Notes: a model not told the origin generated them from the sequence alone. Positions 24,443-32,576 are shown, counted from the first letter of the stretch. The stretch is 32,915 bases of DNA from an uncultured Paracoccus sp. (GCF_945915435.1 NZ_CAMEFG010000041.1:1-32915), one strand, 5' to 3'. Program-made: numbers and translations.

Positions 24443-26322
24443 CCCTCGCCCCGGCCCAGCCTTAGCTGCGCCTCTTGCAGACGGTCGAACAATTCACCCG
24501 CCGGACGCCCGGCCAGCGCGCGGCGCGCCGGATGCAGCGCCGGGGCGTCCCCGGCGATCACCTCAAGGAACTGCGCGCCATAGCTTTGCAGCTTCTTCGC
24601 GCCGACGCCGCTGATCCGCGCCATCTGGTCCAGGGTGGCGGGGCGGACCGTCGCCATCTCGATCAGGGTGCGGTCGGGGAAGATGACATAGGCGGGGACG
24701 CGCTGCGCCTCGGCCAGTTCGCGGCGCCTGGCCTTGAGCGCGGCCAGAAGCGGCGCGTCCTCTTCGGCGACCATTTCGCGCGGGGTATAGGCCGGGCGGG
24801 CGGCGCGGACCAGGTCGCGGCGCAGGGTGATCGCGACCTCGCCGCGCAGGACGGGATGGGCGGATTGGGTGATGGCCAGCCCGCCGTGCTTGGCCGGGTC
24901 GGGGCGGATCAGGTCGCGGCCCAGCATCTGGCGGATGACGGCCTGCCAAGCGCTGCGCGACAGTTCGCGCCCGCAGCCGAAGGTGGGCAGGTGGTCGTGG
25001 CCGCGGGCGGTGACCTTTTCGGTCGCATTGCCCAGCAGAATGTCGATGACATGGCCCGCGCCGAAGTTTTCGCCGGTGCGCAGGATGGCCGACAGGACCT
25101 TGCGCACCGGCTGGGTCGCGTCGAAGGTTTCGGGCGGGGTCTCGCAAATGTCGCAGTTGCCGCAAGGGCCTGATTGCTCGCCGAAATAGGCCAGCAACTG
25201 CTGGCGGCGGCAGGTCACGGCATCGGCCAGCCCCAGCAGGGTGTTCAGCCGCGCGTGATCGGCCAGTTTGCGGTCGGGCGGGGCCAGCCCCTCGTCGATC
25301 TGGGTGCGGCGCAGGCGGATGTCGTCGGGACCGAACAGCGTCAGCGTATCCGCAGGCGCGCCATCGCGTCCGGCACGGCCGATTTCCTGATAATAGGCCT
25401 CGATGGATTTGGGCAGGTCGGCATGGGCGACCCAGCGGATGTCGGGCTTGTCGATGCCCATGCCAAAGGCCACGGTCGCGGTGACGATCAGCCCGTCCTC
25501 GCGCTGGAAAAGGGCCTCGACCTCGCGGCGCTGCGCCGGGTCCATCCCGCCGTGATAGGCGACGGCGTTGAGGCCCGCATCGTTCAGCGCGGCGGCCAGC
25601 GTTTCGGTCTTGGCGCGGGTGCCGCAATAGACGATGCCCGACTGCCCGCGCCGGGCCTGGGCATAGTCGAGGATCTGCTTGCGCGGCCCGTCCTTGGGCT
25701 GGAAGGCCAGCCGGATATTGGGCCGGTCGAAGCCCCGCAGGAAGGTCAGGGGCGCGGCCTGCCCGAACAGGCGCTGGACGATCTCGCCCTGCGTCTCGGC
25801 ATCGGCGGTGGCGGTGAAGGCGGCAAGCGGCACGTCCAGCGTGGCGCGCAATTCGCCGATGCGCAGGTAATCGGGGCGGAAATCGTGGCCCCACTGGCTG
25901 ACGCAATGCGCCTCATCGACCGCAATCGCGGTGACGCCCGCGCGCCGCAGCATCGGCAGGGTGCCGCCCGAGGCCAGCCGCTCGGGCGCCATGTAGAGCA
26001 GCTTCAGCCCGCCCTCGCGCAGGGCGTCGAAGACCTCGCGCGTTTCATCCTCGGTATTGGCGCTGGTCAGGGCGCCGGCGCTGACGCCCGCTTCGCGCAG
26101 GGCGCGGACCTGGTCGCGGATCAGCGCGATCAGGGGCGAGATCACCACCGTCACGCCGTCGCGCATCAGCGCGGGCAGTTGATAGCACAGCGACTTGCCC
26201 CCGCCGGTCGGCATGATCGCCAGAACGTCGCGGCCCTGGGCAACGGCATTGACGATTTCTTCCTGACCGGGGCGGAAGGCGTCGAAGCCGAAGACCTGCC
26301 GCAGAAGGGGCGCGGCGGACAT
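24295..26322 (-). CDS. recQ: ATP-dependent DNA helicase RecQ
   Basis: 3'-5' DNA helicase in RecF-pathway recombination and fork repair, 675 residues. Helicase lobe 1 has PTGGGKS (38-44) and DEAH (136-139, AVDEAHCVSQWGHDF). Lobe 2 contains HGGMDP, TVAFGMGIDKPDIRWV and QEIGRAGRDG (311-321). The zinc site is C371, C387, C390, C393. A winged-helix RQC domain (~405-515) and an HRDC domain (~520-600) follow. The ~70-residue tail after HRDC is longer than in the E. coli enzyme, and it is this tail that is duplicated downstream. The gene starts 2 bp after the YggT stop. Confidence 0.96.
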   Translation of the reverse strand: MSAAPLLRQVFGFDAFRPGQEEIVNAVAQGRDVLAIMPTGGGKSLCYQLPALMRDGVTVVISPLIALIRDQVRALREAGVSAGALTSANTEDETREVFDALREGGLKLLYMAPERLASGGTLPMLRRAGVTAIAVDEAHCVSQWGHDFRPDYLRIGELRATLDVPLAAFTATADAETQGEIVQRLFGQAAPLTFLRGFDRPNIRLAFQPKDGPRKQILDYAQARRGQSGIVYCGTRAKTETLAAALNDAGLNAVAYHGGMDPAQRREVEALFQREDGLIVTATVAFGMGIDKPDIRWVAHADLPKSIEAYYQEIGRAGRDGAPADTLTLFGPDDIRLRRTQIDEGLAPPDRKLADHARLNTLLGLADAVTCRRQQLLAYFGEQSGPCGNCDICETPPETFDATQPVRKVLSAILRTGENFGAGHVIDILLGNATEKVTARGHDHLPTFGCGRELSRSAWQAVIRQMLGRDLIRPDPAKHGGLAITQSAHPVLRGEVAITLRRDLVRAARPAYTPREMVAEEDAPLLAALKARRRELAEAQRVPAYVIFPDRTLIEMATVRPATLDQMARISGVGAKKLQSYGAQFLEVIAGDAPALHPARRALAGRPAGELFDRLQEAQLRLGRGEGGTDKPLSVSTSTLRRIAQDRPRDLSRYLDPARLDRFGESFAAEIAATD

Positions 26323-26324
26323 GA

Positions 26325-26618
26325 TCAGAAGCTATAGAACCACTGCGCGTTGTTTTGCAGCATTCTTTGCAGGACGATGATGACGACGAAGACCACCAGC
26401 GGCGCAAGGTCCAGCCCGCCGGTATTGGGCAGCATCGACCGCACCGGGGCATAGATCGGCTCAAGCAGGCGCGAAAGGCCGTTCCAGATCTGCCAGACCA
26501 GCGGCTGGCGCAGGTTCAGCACCTGGAAGTTGATCAGCCACGACATGATGATATGCGCGATCATGACGAACCAGATCACGTTCAGGATCAGCATGAGGGT
26601 TTCGTATAATGTCCACAT
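26325..26618 (-). CDS. YggT-family membrane protein
   Basis: 97 residues with two hydrophobic segments (~5-28 and ~70-92) and the YggT pattern SWLINFQVLN..RLLEPIYAPVRSMLPNTGGLDLAPLVV. The family is linked to membrane or osmotic functions and to SepF/cell-division neighbourhoods in some bacteria; its role here is unknown. ATG 26618 with an upstream GGAGACAAGG is preferred over an open extension to 26798 that reads as Arg-rich noise. It lies immediately upstream of recQ (2 bp), so the two are probably cotranscribed, and diverges from the thioesterase gene. Confidence 0.85.
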   Translation of the reverse strand: MWTLYETLMLILNVIWFVMIAHIIMSWLINFQVLNLRQPLVWQIWNGLSRLLEPIYAPVRSMLPNTGGLDLAPLVVFVVIIVLQRMLQNNAQWFYSF

Positions 26619-26751
26619 GGGCCTTGTCTCCGACTGCGCCGGACGACTGGTAGGGCACCATCCGGCGCTGTGCAACCCCGCCATGCCGCAGGGTCGCGGT
26701 TGACCGGCCCGGCGGGCGCGGCTTAGGTCGGGCGGAAGAAGGGGGTTTTCC

Positions 26752-27351
26752 ATGTATCCGCTGCTGCGCCTGACGACCGAGATGATGCTGGCCCGCAAGG
26801 CCCGCCCGCTGTCGCCGTTTCAGGCGCATGTGTCCACGCACCGCTGCTGGCCGTGGGACCTGGATCCGTGGATCGAGCTGAACAACGGCCGCACCCTGAC
26901 GCTTTACGACCTTGGCCGCCTGCCGATGGCCGCGCGCACCGGCATGATCGGGATCATGCGCCGCAACCGCTGGTCGATCACGGTCGCGGGCAACTCGGTC
27001 CGCTACCGGCGGCGCATCCGGGCGTTCGATCGCTTCACGATGGTCACGCGCCTGCATGGCTGGGACGAACGGTTCTTCTATCTGGACCAGAGCATCTGGC
27101 GGCGCGGCGAATGCGCCAACCACATGCTGCTGCGCGGCGCGATCACCTCGGATGCGGGGATCGTCGCGCCCGAGCGCCTGTTTCAGGCGGGCGGCATGGA
27201 CACCGGCAGCCCGCCCCTGCCCGGCTGGGTGCAGGCGTGGATCCGGGCCGATGCCGAACGCCCCTGGCCCCCGGCGCTGGCCGGGATCGGTCCCGATGCG
27301 CGGACCGGCGACCTGCCCCCCGAGTCCCGACAACGCGAAACCGGACGTTGA
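26752..27351 (+). CDS. Acyl-CoA thioesterase-like hotdog protein
   Basis: 199 residues of the 4HBT/FadM-like hotdog family. The segment FQAHVSTHRCWPWDLDPWIELNNGRTLTLYDLGR carries the Asp/Asn-Gly-Arg features found at the active site of these thioesterases, followed by GIMRRNRWSITVAGNSVRYRR and YLDQSIWRRGECANHMLLRG. The last ~45 residues are Pro/Arg-rich and probably unstructured. The expected reaction is hydrolysis of an acyl-CoA thioester, with unknown chain specificity. AAGGGGG lies 6 nt before ATG 26752. It precedes an MFS gene by 39 bp. Confidence 0.78.
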   Translation: MYPLLRLTTEMMLARKARPLSPFQAHVSTHRCWPWDLDPWIELNNGRTLTLYDLGRLPMAARTGMIGIMRRNRWSITVAGNSVRYRRRIRAFDRFTMVTRLHGWDERFFYLDQSIWRRGECANHMLLRGAITSDAGIVAPERLFQAGGMDTGSPPLPGWVQAWIRADAERPWPPALAGIGPDARTGDLPPESRQRETGR

Positions 27352-27390
27352 AGCCCGCGCCGGTTTCTGGCGTAATGCCGCGGGACGAAG

Positions 27391-28770
27391 GTGACGGGAA
27401 TCGCGGTCTTGGACAGGAAACGCATCTGGGGCTGGTGGTTTTTCGATTGGGCAAGCCAGCCCTACGCCACGCTGCTGATGACCTTCATCTTCCCGATCTA
27501 TTACACCGAGGCCGCCCGCACCCATTTCACCGCCCTTGGCCAAACCCCCGAGCAGGCGGGCGCCAGCGCGCAGACGCTTTGGGGCTACGGGCTGGCGATC
27601 TCGGGCGCGGTGATCGCGCTGCTCGCGCCGGTGCTTGGCAGCATCGCGGATGCCTCGGGGCGGCGGAGGCTGTGGATCTGGCTGTTTTCGGCCCTCTACG
27701 TCATCGGCGCGGCGGGGCTGTGGGTGCTGCTGCCGGATGGCCGGAACCTGGTCCTTGCGGTGGTGTTTTTCGGCATCGGCCTGATCGGGATGGAGTTCAC
27801 AACGATCTTCACCAACGCCCTTCTGCCCGGCCTTGCGCCGCGCGACGACATCGGGCGCATATCGGGGTCGGGCTTTGCCTTCGGCTATCTGGGCGGGCTG
27901 GTCGCGCTGGCGCTGGTCCTGTTGCTGTTGGCCGAAAACGCGCAGACCGGGCGGACGCTGGCGGGCATCGCCCCGATCCTGGGACTGGACCCCGTGCTGC
28001 GCGAGGGCACGCGCGCCGCCGGTCCCCTGACGGCGCTGTGGTATGTCGTCTTCATGATCCCCTTCGCGCTTTGGGTGCGCGAACCGGCTGCGCGCGGGGG
28101 GTTGCGCATCGGCGCGGCGATGGCGGGGCTGTGGCGCCTGATCGCCAGCCTGCGCAGCCGCCGCTCGCTGGCGATGTGGCTGCTGTCGTCGATGTTTTCG
28201 CGCGACGCGCTGAACGCGCTTTACGCCTTTGGCGGGGTCTACGCCGCCTCGGTCCTTGGCTGGCCGGTGATCCTTGCGGGGGTGTTCGGCGTGGTCAGCG
28301 CGCTGTCTGCCGCGGTGATAAGCTGGCTGGGCGGGCGCGCGGACAGCCGTTGGGGGCCGCGCCCGGTGATCATGGCATGCTCGGTGATCCTGACGGGGGT
28401 TTGCGTCCTGGTCGTGGGGATGACCCGCCAATCCATCTTCGGCATTGCCCTGCCCCCCGGATCATGGCTGCCCGACGCGCTGTTCTTTGCCTGCGGCGCG
28501 GTGATCGGCGGCGCGGGGGGCGCGTTGCAATCAGCCTCGCGCACGTTGATGGTGCGCCACACCACGCCCGAGCGCGCGGCCGAGGTCTTTGGCCTTTACG
28601 CGCTGTCGGGCAAGGCCACGGCCTTCCTTGCCCCCTTCCTGATCGCATTGGTCACCGATCTCAGCGGCAACCAGCATATCGGCATCTCTCCGCTGATCGT
28701 GATGTTCCTTCTGTCGATCTTGCTGCTAATGTGGGTCGAACCAGACGGAGAATCCCGCAGTGACCCGTAA
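27391..28770 (+). CDS. MFS permease of the UMF1/Atg22-like family
   Basis: 459 residues and about twelve membrane segments. The N-terminus KRIWGWWFFDWASQPYATLLMTFIFPIYYTEAA is characteristic of the UMF1/Atg22-like branch of the major facilitator superfamily, as is the later SASRTLMVRHTTPERAAEVFGLYALSGKATAFLAP. Yeast Atg22 exports amino acids from the vacuole; substrates of bacterial members are mostly unknown. The start is not certain: I use GTG 27391 because no in-frame ATG precedes the first membrane segment; TTG 27409 is an alternative. Its 3' end overlaps mepA by 11 bp. Confidence 0.85.
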   Translation: MTGIAVLDRKRIWGWWFFDWASQPYATLLMTFIFPIYYTEAARTHFTALGQTPEQAGASAQTLWGYGLAISGAVIALLAPVLGSIADASGRRRLWIWLFSALYVIGAAGLWVLLPDGRNLVLAVVFFGIGLIGMEFTTIFTNALLPGLAPRDDIGRISGSGFAFGYLGGLVALALVLLLLAENAQTGRTLAGIAPILGLDPVLREGTRAAGPLTALWYVVFMIPFALWVREPAARGGLRIGAAMAGLWRLIASLRSRRSLAMWLLSSMFSRDALNALYAFGGVYAASVLGWPVILAGVFGVVSALSAAVISWLGGRADSRWGPRPVIMACSVILTGVCVLVVGMTRQSIFGIALPPGSWLPDALFFACGAVIGGAGGALQSASRTLMVRHTTPERAAEVFGLYALSGKATAFLAPFLIALVTDLSGNQHIGISPLIVMFLLSILLLMWVEPDGESRSDP

Positions 28771-29647
28771 AGCAGTGATCCGCAACCTTGCCAAAGCCGC
28801 CGCCTTCGCCCTGCTGTCGCTGCCCCTTGCGGGCACGGCCAATGCGGACCCGCTGGCCAAGGACGTCTTTGGCAACACGCCCGGCCCGACGGCGGGCCAG
28901 CCGGTCGCCATCGGCTTTTATTCCAAGGGCTGCATCTCGGGCGCGGTGCAACTGCCCGAAAGCGGGCCGACATGGCAATCCATGCGCCTGTCGCGCAACC
29001 GCGACTGGGGCCATCCGCAGATGATCGACTTCCTGGTCGGCCTGTCGCGCGCGGCCCGGCAAGCGGGATGGCAGGGCCTTTACATCGGCGACATCAGCCA
29101 GCCGCGCGGGGGGCCGATGCTGTCGGGCCACGCCAGCCACCAGATGGGGCTGGACGCCGATATCTGGATGCTGCCGCCCTCGTCGCTGAACCTGTCGCGC
29201 CAACAGCGTGAAAGCCTGTCCTCGGTCTCGGTCGTGAACGGGCGCGGCACCGGGCTGTCGGGCCATTGGAACCCCGGCCACATGGCGATCATCCGCGCCG
29301 CCGCCAGCGATCCGCGGGTCGAGCGCATCCTGGTCGATCCGGTGGTGAAGGTCGAGATGTGCCGGGCCGAGACCGGCAACCGCGCCTATCTGCGCAAGAT
29401 CCGCCCGATCAACAACCACGACTATCACTTCCACGTCCGGCTTGCCTGCCCGCAAGGCTCGGTCTGCGAAAGGCAGGACCCGCCCCCGCAAGGCGACGGC
29501 TGCGCCGAGGCCGCCGAATGGATCGCGAACCGCATCGACCCCAGCCGGGTCAAGCCGGTGCCGCCCGACCCGAATTATCGCCACCCCCGGACCTTCCGCC
29601 TTAGCGAGTTGCCCCGACAATGCCATCAGGTCGGGACCGCCCGCTGA
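28760..29647 (+). CDS. mepA: Penicillin-insensitive murein endopeptidase MepA (GTG start)
   Basis: Zinc LAS-type endopeptidase that cuts D-Ala-mDAP cross-links of peptidoglycan in the periplasm, 295 residues. A signal peptide (~1-29, ending GTANA) is followed by the metal motif SGHASHQMGLDADIW (H124, H127, D132/D134) and the second motif NNHDYHFHVRLACP (H220, H223, H225). Cysteines 58, 201 and others suit disulfides. GTG 28760 is chosen from GGAG at 28747-28750, 9 nt upstream, and lies inside the end of the MFS gene. It is probably coupled to both neighbours. Substrate specificity is inferred from the family. Confidence 0.93.
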   Translation: MTRKAVIRNLAKAAAFALLSLPLAGTANADPLAKDVFGNTPGPTAGQPVAIGFYSKGCISGAVQLPESGPTWQSMRLSRNRDWGHPQMIDFLVGLSRAARQAGWQGLYIGDISQPRGGPMLSGHASHQMGLDADIWMLPPSSLNLSRQQRESLSSVSVVNGRGTGLSGHWNPGHMAIIRAAASDPRVERILVDPVVKVEMCRAETGNRAYLRKIRPINNHDYHFHVRLACPQGSVCERQDPPPQGDGCAEAAEWIANRIDPSRVKPVPPDPNYRHPRTFRLSELPRQCHQVGTAR

Positions 29648-30609
29648 TCCTTTCGCGCCGCCTTGCCCTGCCCGCCACCCGCCTTCTGGGCGTGGTGGCG
29701 GTGCTGATGATGGCGTTGCCGCTGGTGGCGGGCGGCAGCAACCGGCCCGAGGATACGCCCGCCGACCCCCCTGCGGTCAGCCATGTCGCCACCTATGCCT
29801 GGCGCATGGACGACCCCGATTTCGGCGGCTTTTCGGGGATCGAGATCACGCAGGACGGCCAGCATTTCCACGCCGTTTCCGACCGCGGCACGATCCGCTG
29901 GGGCACCATCGAGCGTGACGAACAGGGGCGCATCACCCGGATGCGGGCCGAGGGCCGGACCCATCTGCGCGATGCCGCCGGCAAGCCCCTGCCCAAGGGC
30001 CGCCCCGCCGATGCCGAAGGCATCGCCATCGCCCCCGACGGCACGATCTGGATCAGCTTCGAGGGCGTGGCCCGCGTCGTGCGCTACGACACCCCCGAAA
30101 GCCCGGCCCGTCCCCTGCCCCGCCCGGATGCATTCGCGCGGATGCAGGTCAATTCCTCGCTCGAAGCCCTGGCAATCGACGATCAGGGCACGATCTACAC
30201 GCTGCCCGAACGCTCGGGTGCGCTGAGGCGGCCCTTTCCGGTCTGGCGCTGGCGGGACGGGGAATGGGACCAGCCCTTTGCCATCCCGCGCAGCGGCAAC
30301 TGGCTGGCGGTCGGCGCGGATTTCGGCCCCGACGGGCGTTTCTACCTGCTGGAGCGCGACTTCATGGGCCTTCTGGGCTTCCTGTCGCGCGTCCGCCGCT
30401 TCGACCTGACCGAAAACGGTGCGGAAAACGAAACGATCCTGCTGCAAACCCGGCCCCTGCAATATGACAATCTGGAAGGCATCTCGGTCTGGGACGACGG
30501 GCAGGGCATTCGCATCACCATGATCTCGGACGACAATTTCCACTTTCTGCAACGCACCCAGATCGTGGAATACCGCGTCGCCGAACAGGGGGCGGTCCGC
30601 CAGCCTTGA
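29620..30609 (+). CDS. Exported phytase-like esterase-domain protein
   Basis: 329 residues with an N-terminal signal or anchor segment (LPATRLLGVVAVLMMALPLVAGGS, ~17-40). The rest is a beta-propeller-like domain of the 'esterase-like activity of phytase' family, with FGGFSGIEI, FHAVSDRGTIRWG, DAEGIAIAPDGTIWISFEG, LEALAIDDQGTIYTLPE, DNLEGISVW and MISDDNFHFLQRTQIVEY. These Asp/Glu-rich loops are family hallmarks, but a true substrate is not known. Its ATG overlaps mepA by 28 bp, suggesting coexpression with the endopeptidase. The domain assignment is good; enzyme activity is inferred. Confidence 0.8.
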   Translation: MPSGRDRPLILSRRLALPATRLLGVVAVLMMALPLVAGGSNRPEDTPADPPAVSHVATYAWRMDDPDFGGFSGIEITQDGQHFHAVSDRGTIRWGTIERDEQGRITRMRAEGRTHLRDAAGKPLPKGRPADAEGIAIAPDGTIWISFEGVARVVRYDTPESPARPLPRPDAFARMQVNSSLEALAIDDQGTIYTLPERSGALRRPFPVWRWRDGEWDQPFAIPRSGNWLAVGADFGPDGRFYLLERDFMGLLGFLSRVRRFDLTENGAENETILLQTRPLQYDNLEGISVWDDGQGIRITMISDDNFHFLQRTQIVEYRVAEQGAVRQP

Positions 30610-30694
30610 CAAGCCGGGGCGGCGGGGACTATCGCGCGCTGTCCGCCGATGGCGGGCCGAGTTCTCCGCAACCTTGTAAAACGGTGATATATCC

Positions 30695-31306
30695 ATGCCC
30701 CGCTATTTTCCCGGCATCATCGTCATGGCCGCGACCGTCGTGGCCTCGAACATCCTCGTGCAATTCCTGCTGGGCGACTGGCTGACATGGGGGGCGCTGA
30801 CCTATCCCTTCGCCTTCCTGGTCACGGATGTGATGAACCGCGTCTATGGGCTGGCCGCCGCGCGCCGCGTGGTGCTGGCCGGTTTTATCGTGGGCGTGAT
30901 CTGTTCCGTGGCCGCCGCCGGGATGAACGCCACGACGCTGCGGATCGCGCTGGCTTCGGGCACGGCGTTCCTGACGGCGCAGATGCTGGACGTCTGGGTC
31001 TTCGACCGGCTGCGCAACCGGGTCTGGTGGACGGCGCCCCTTGTCTCGACCCTGATCGGATCGGTGACGGATACGGCGATCTTCTTCACCATCGCCTTTT
31101 CAACGCCGCTTTCCTTCATCGACCCCGGTGCCGATATCGCCTGGGCCAACGAGATCCTGCCCGTCCTTGGCCACGGCCCCGCCGCCCCCCTGTGGGTGTC
31201 GCTGGCGCTGGCCGACTGGCTGGTCAAGCTGGCGCTGGCCGTGCTTTCCCTTGCGCCTTTCCGCATCATCGTCATCAACATCTTGCGACGCCGGGCCGAA
31301 ATCTGA
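30695..31306 (+). CDS. Queuosine precursor transporter (YhhQ/VUT family)
   Basis: 203 residues and five to six membrane segments. VUT-family motifs: ASNILVQFLLGDWLTWGALTYPFAFLVTDVMNRVYG and a later TAQMLDVWVFDRLRNR..LVSTLIGSVTDTAIFFTIAF. The family imports preQ0/preQ1, precursors of the queuosine base in tRNA. The 85-bp gap upstream shows no convincing preQ1 riboswitch fold. The stop TGA (31304-31306) abuts the TTGACA and palindrome that open the structured-RNA element. Confidence 0.88.
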   Translation: MPRYFPGIIVMAATVVASNILVQFLLGDWLTWGALTYPFAFLVTDVMNRVYGLAAARRVVLAGFIVGVICSVAAAGMNATTLRIALASGTAFLTAQMLDVWVFDRLRNRVWWTAPLVSTLIGSVTDTAIFFTIAFSTPLSFIDPGADIAWANEILPVLGHGPAAPLWVSLALADWLVKLALAVLSLAPFRIIVINILRRRAEI

Positions 31307-31335
31307 TTGACAGACCACTTTTATCTGTCACGCTG
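31307..31335 (+). promoter_or_regulatory. Palindrome with embedded -35-like TTGACA
   Basis: TTGACA (31307-31312) begins directly after the transporter stop. It overlaps a perfect inverted repeat TGACAGA (31308-31314) - 9 nt - TCTGTCA (31324-31330). A 17-nt spacer would place the -10 at ACGCTG (31330-31335), a poor match, so the promoter is weak on sequence grounds. The palindrome may be a repressor operator, or a small hairpin ending the upstream transcript. Confidence 0.35.
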
Positions 31336-31372
31336 CGAGGACAACGGCAACATTTTGAAAGGAGGTGGTCCA

Positions 31373-31429
31373 GTGTCGAGAGTGATGGTGGAGAGAGGTG
31401 TCGGGACAGTCAGGGGGGCCGTGGCCTGA
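31373..31429 (+). CDS. 18-residue leader peptide within the structured RNA
   Basis: GTG 31373 to TGA 31427-31429, encoding MSRVMVERGVGTVRGAVA. The ribosome site GGAGG (31361-31365) is 7 nt upstream and is part of an unusually long complement to the 16S rRNA 3' end. The peptide has no signal or membrane segment, and is small, basic and rich in Val/Gly/Arg. Translation to the UGA would run ribosomes through the 5' arms of P1 and P2 and so unfold the RNA, which suggests the act of translation matters more than the peptide. Support is the ribosome site and the frame only. Confidence 0.5.
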   Translation: MSRVMVERGVGTVRGAVA

Positions 31430-31506
31430 GGGCAGCCCCAAGGGTCGTAAACCCTGACTGGGAACGGTAGGCACCAACCCTAACCGGACCATCTCCGAAG
31501 AACTCG

Positions 31507-31540
31507 CGGGCCGTCCCTTGCCGGGGCGGCCCGTCGTTTT
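31507..31540 (+). terminator. Intrinsic terminator of the structured RNA
   Basis: CGGGCCGTCCC (31507-31517), loop TTGCC, GGGGCGGCCCG (31523-31533): an 11-bp stem with one G-U, followed by TCGTTTT. It sits 11 nt after the P1 3' arm and about 90 bp before choX. Confidence 0.8.
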
Positions 31541-31575
31541 GCAGGCAGGGCGTATCGGGCCGCGCGCATCGGCTA

Positions 31576-31604
31576 TTGATTCCTTGCCGCGCCGCGCCTT
31601 TTAT
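31576..31604 (+). promoter_or_regulatory. Candidate sigma-70-type promoter for choX-betC
   Basis: TTGATT (31576-31581) and TTTTAT (31599-31604) are separated by exactly 17 bp, each matching the consensus at four of six positions. They are placed 28 bp before the choX ATG and downstream of the RNA element's terminator. Confidence 0.4.
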
Positions 31605-31631
31605 GGGCGCGACAACATGGAAGGAAGCGAC

Positions 31632-32576
31632 ATGCCGAAAACCGCAACCCCGATCCCCCTTGCCCTGGCGGCCGTGCTGCTTGGGGCCGCGCCGGTCCTT
31701 GCCAGCGATCCCGCAAGCTGCGGCACCGTGCGCCTGTCCGATCCGGGCTGGACGGATATCACGGCGACGAACGGCGTCGCCTCGGCCCTGCTGGAGGGGC
31801 TGGGATACGGCGTGGACATTCCCACCCTGTCCGTTCCCATCGGCTACGAGGCGCTGAAGAACGGCGAAACCGACGTCTTCCTGGGCAATTGGATGCCCGC
31901 GCAGCAATCCTTCCGCGACGACCTGGACGCCTCGGGCCTGATCGACGAGCTGGTCGTGAACCTTGAAGGCGTTCGCTTCACGCTGGCCGTCTCGGCCCCC
32001 GGCGCCGCGCTTGGCGTTGCCGATTTCGCCGACCTGGACGCCCATCGCGACGCCTTCGGGGGCCAGGTCTACGGGATCGAGCCGGGCGCGCCCGCCAACC
32101 AGTTGATCGCCGGCATGATCGAGGCGGACAAGTTCGGCCTGGGCGATTGGGAACTGGTCGAATCCAGCGAACAGGGAATGCTGGCGCAGGTGGCGCGCAA
32201 CGATGCCGCGGGCACGCCGACCGTTTTCCTCGCGTGGGAGCCGCATCCGATGAACCTGAATTTCGAGATCACCTATCTGACCGGCGGGGATGAGGAATTC
32301 GGCCCGAATTTCGGCTCGGCCTCGATCCACACGCTGGCGCGCAAGGAATGGGTCGCCGAATGCCCCAATGCCGCGCGGCTGTTTACGCAACTGGTCTTTG
32401 AAACCGAGATGGAAAACCAGTTGATCGCGGAAATTCTGGACAACGGCACCGATCCGCGCGACGCGGCAAAGGAATGGATCGCCGCCAATCCGCAGGTGCT
32501 GGACACCTGGCTTGACGGCGTGACCACGCTGGACGGTCAGCCGGGCGCCGATGCAATGAGGGCGTCGCTGAATTGA
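31632..32576 (+). CDS. choX: Choline-type ABC transporter substrate-binding protein
   Basis: 314 residues; signal peptide ~1-24 (ending PVLA-S), then a glycine-betaine/choline periplasmic binding fold (OpuAC type). Aromatic cage residues W40 (DPGWTD), W87 (LGNWMP) and W202 (LAWEPHP) line up, with a constant offset of 3, with the choline cage of Sinorhizobium ChoX as I recall it. The fourth aromatic is Phe116 where that protein has Tyr. ATG 31632 has GGAAGGAAG just upstream; an open extension to 31518 lies across the terminator and is rejected. Its stop overlaps the betC TTG start, so binding protein and sulfatase are coupled. The permease and ATPase genes are not in view. The ligand could be choline or choline-O-sulfate. 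Confidence 0.85.
   Translation: MPKTATPIPLALAAVLLGAAPVLASDPASCGTVRLSDPGWTDITATNGVASALLEGLGYGVDIPTLSVPIGYEALKNGETDVFLGNWMPAQQSFRDDLDASGLIDELVVNLEGVRFTLAVSAPGAALGVADFADLDAHRDAFGGQVYGIEPGAPANQLIAGMIEADKFGLGDWELVESSEQGMLAQVARNDAAGTPTVFLAWEPHPMNLNFEITYLTGGDEEFGPNFGSASIHTLARKEWVAECPNAARLFTQLVFETEMENQLIAEILDNGTDPRDAAKEWIAANPQVLDTWLDGVTTLDGQPGADAMRASLN

Larger units (their letters stand above)
31336..31540 (+). ncRNA. Candidate structured RNA with leader ORF and switchable ribosome site
   Basis: This is the content of the 325-bp gap between the queuosine transporter and choX. Three helices can form: P1 GGAGGTGGTCC (31361-31371) with GGACCATCTCC (31486-31496), 11 bp with one G-U; P2 CAGTCAGGG (31407-31415) with CCCTGACTG (31452-31460), 9 perfect bp; P3 31465-31471 with 31479-31486, 7 bp with one bulge. 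Together they outline a three-way junction, closed downstream by a strong terminator. P1 buries the ribosome site of an 18-codon ORF. The 5' end is uncertain. I do not recognise it as a named family. It could be an independent small RNA or a regulatory leader; choX seems to have its own promoter beyond the terminator, favouring the former. Confidence 0.6.

Noticed and set aside
30610..30694. preQ1 riboswitch upstream of the queuosine precursor transporter
   Set aside because: The gap is short and I cannot find the preQ1 stem-loop with an A-rich tail.
31336..31540. tmRNA, SRP RNA, 6S RNA or a SAM-II/SAM-V riboswitch
   Set aside because: None of their conserved cores is present, and the reading frame has a normal start with a ribosome site, unlike a tmRNA tag.
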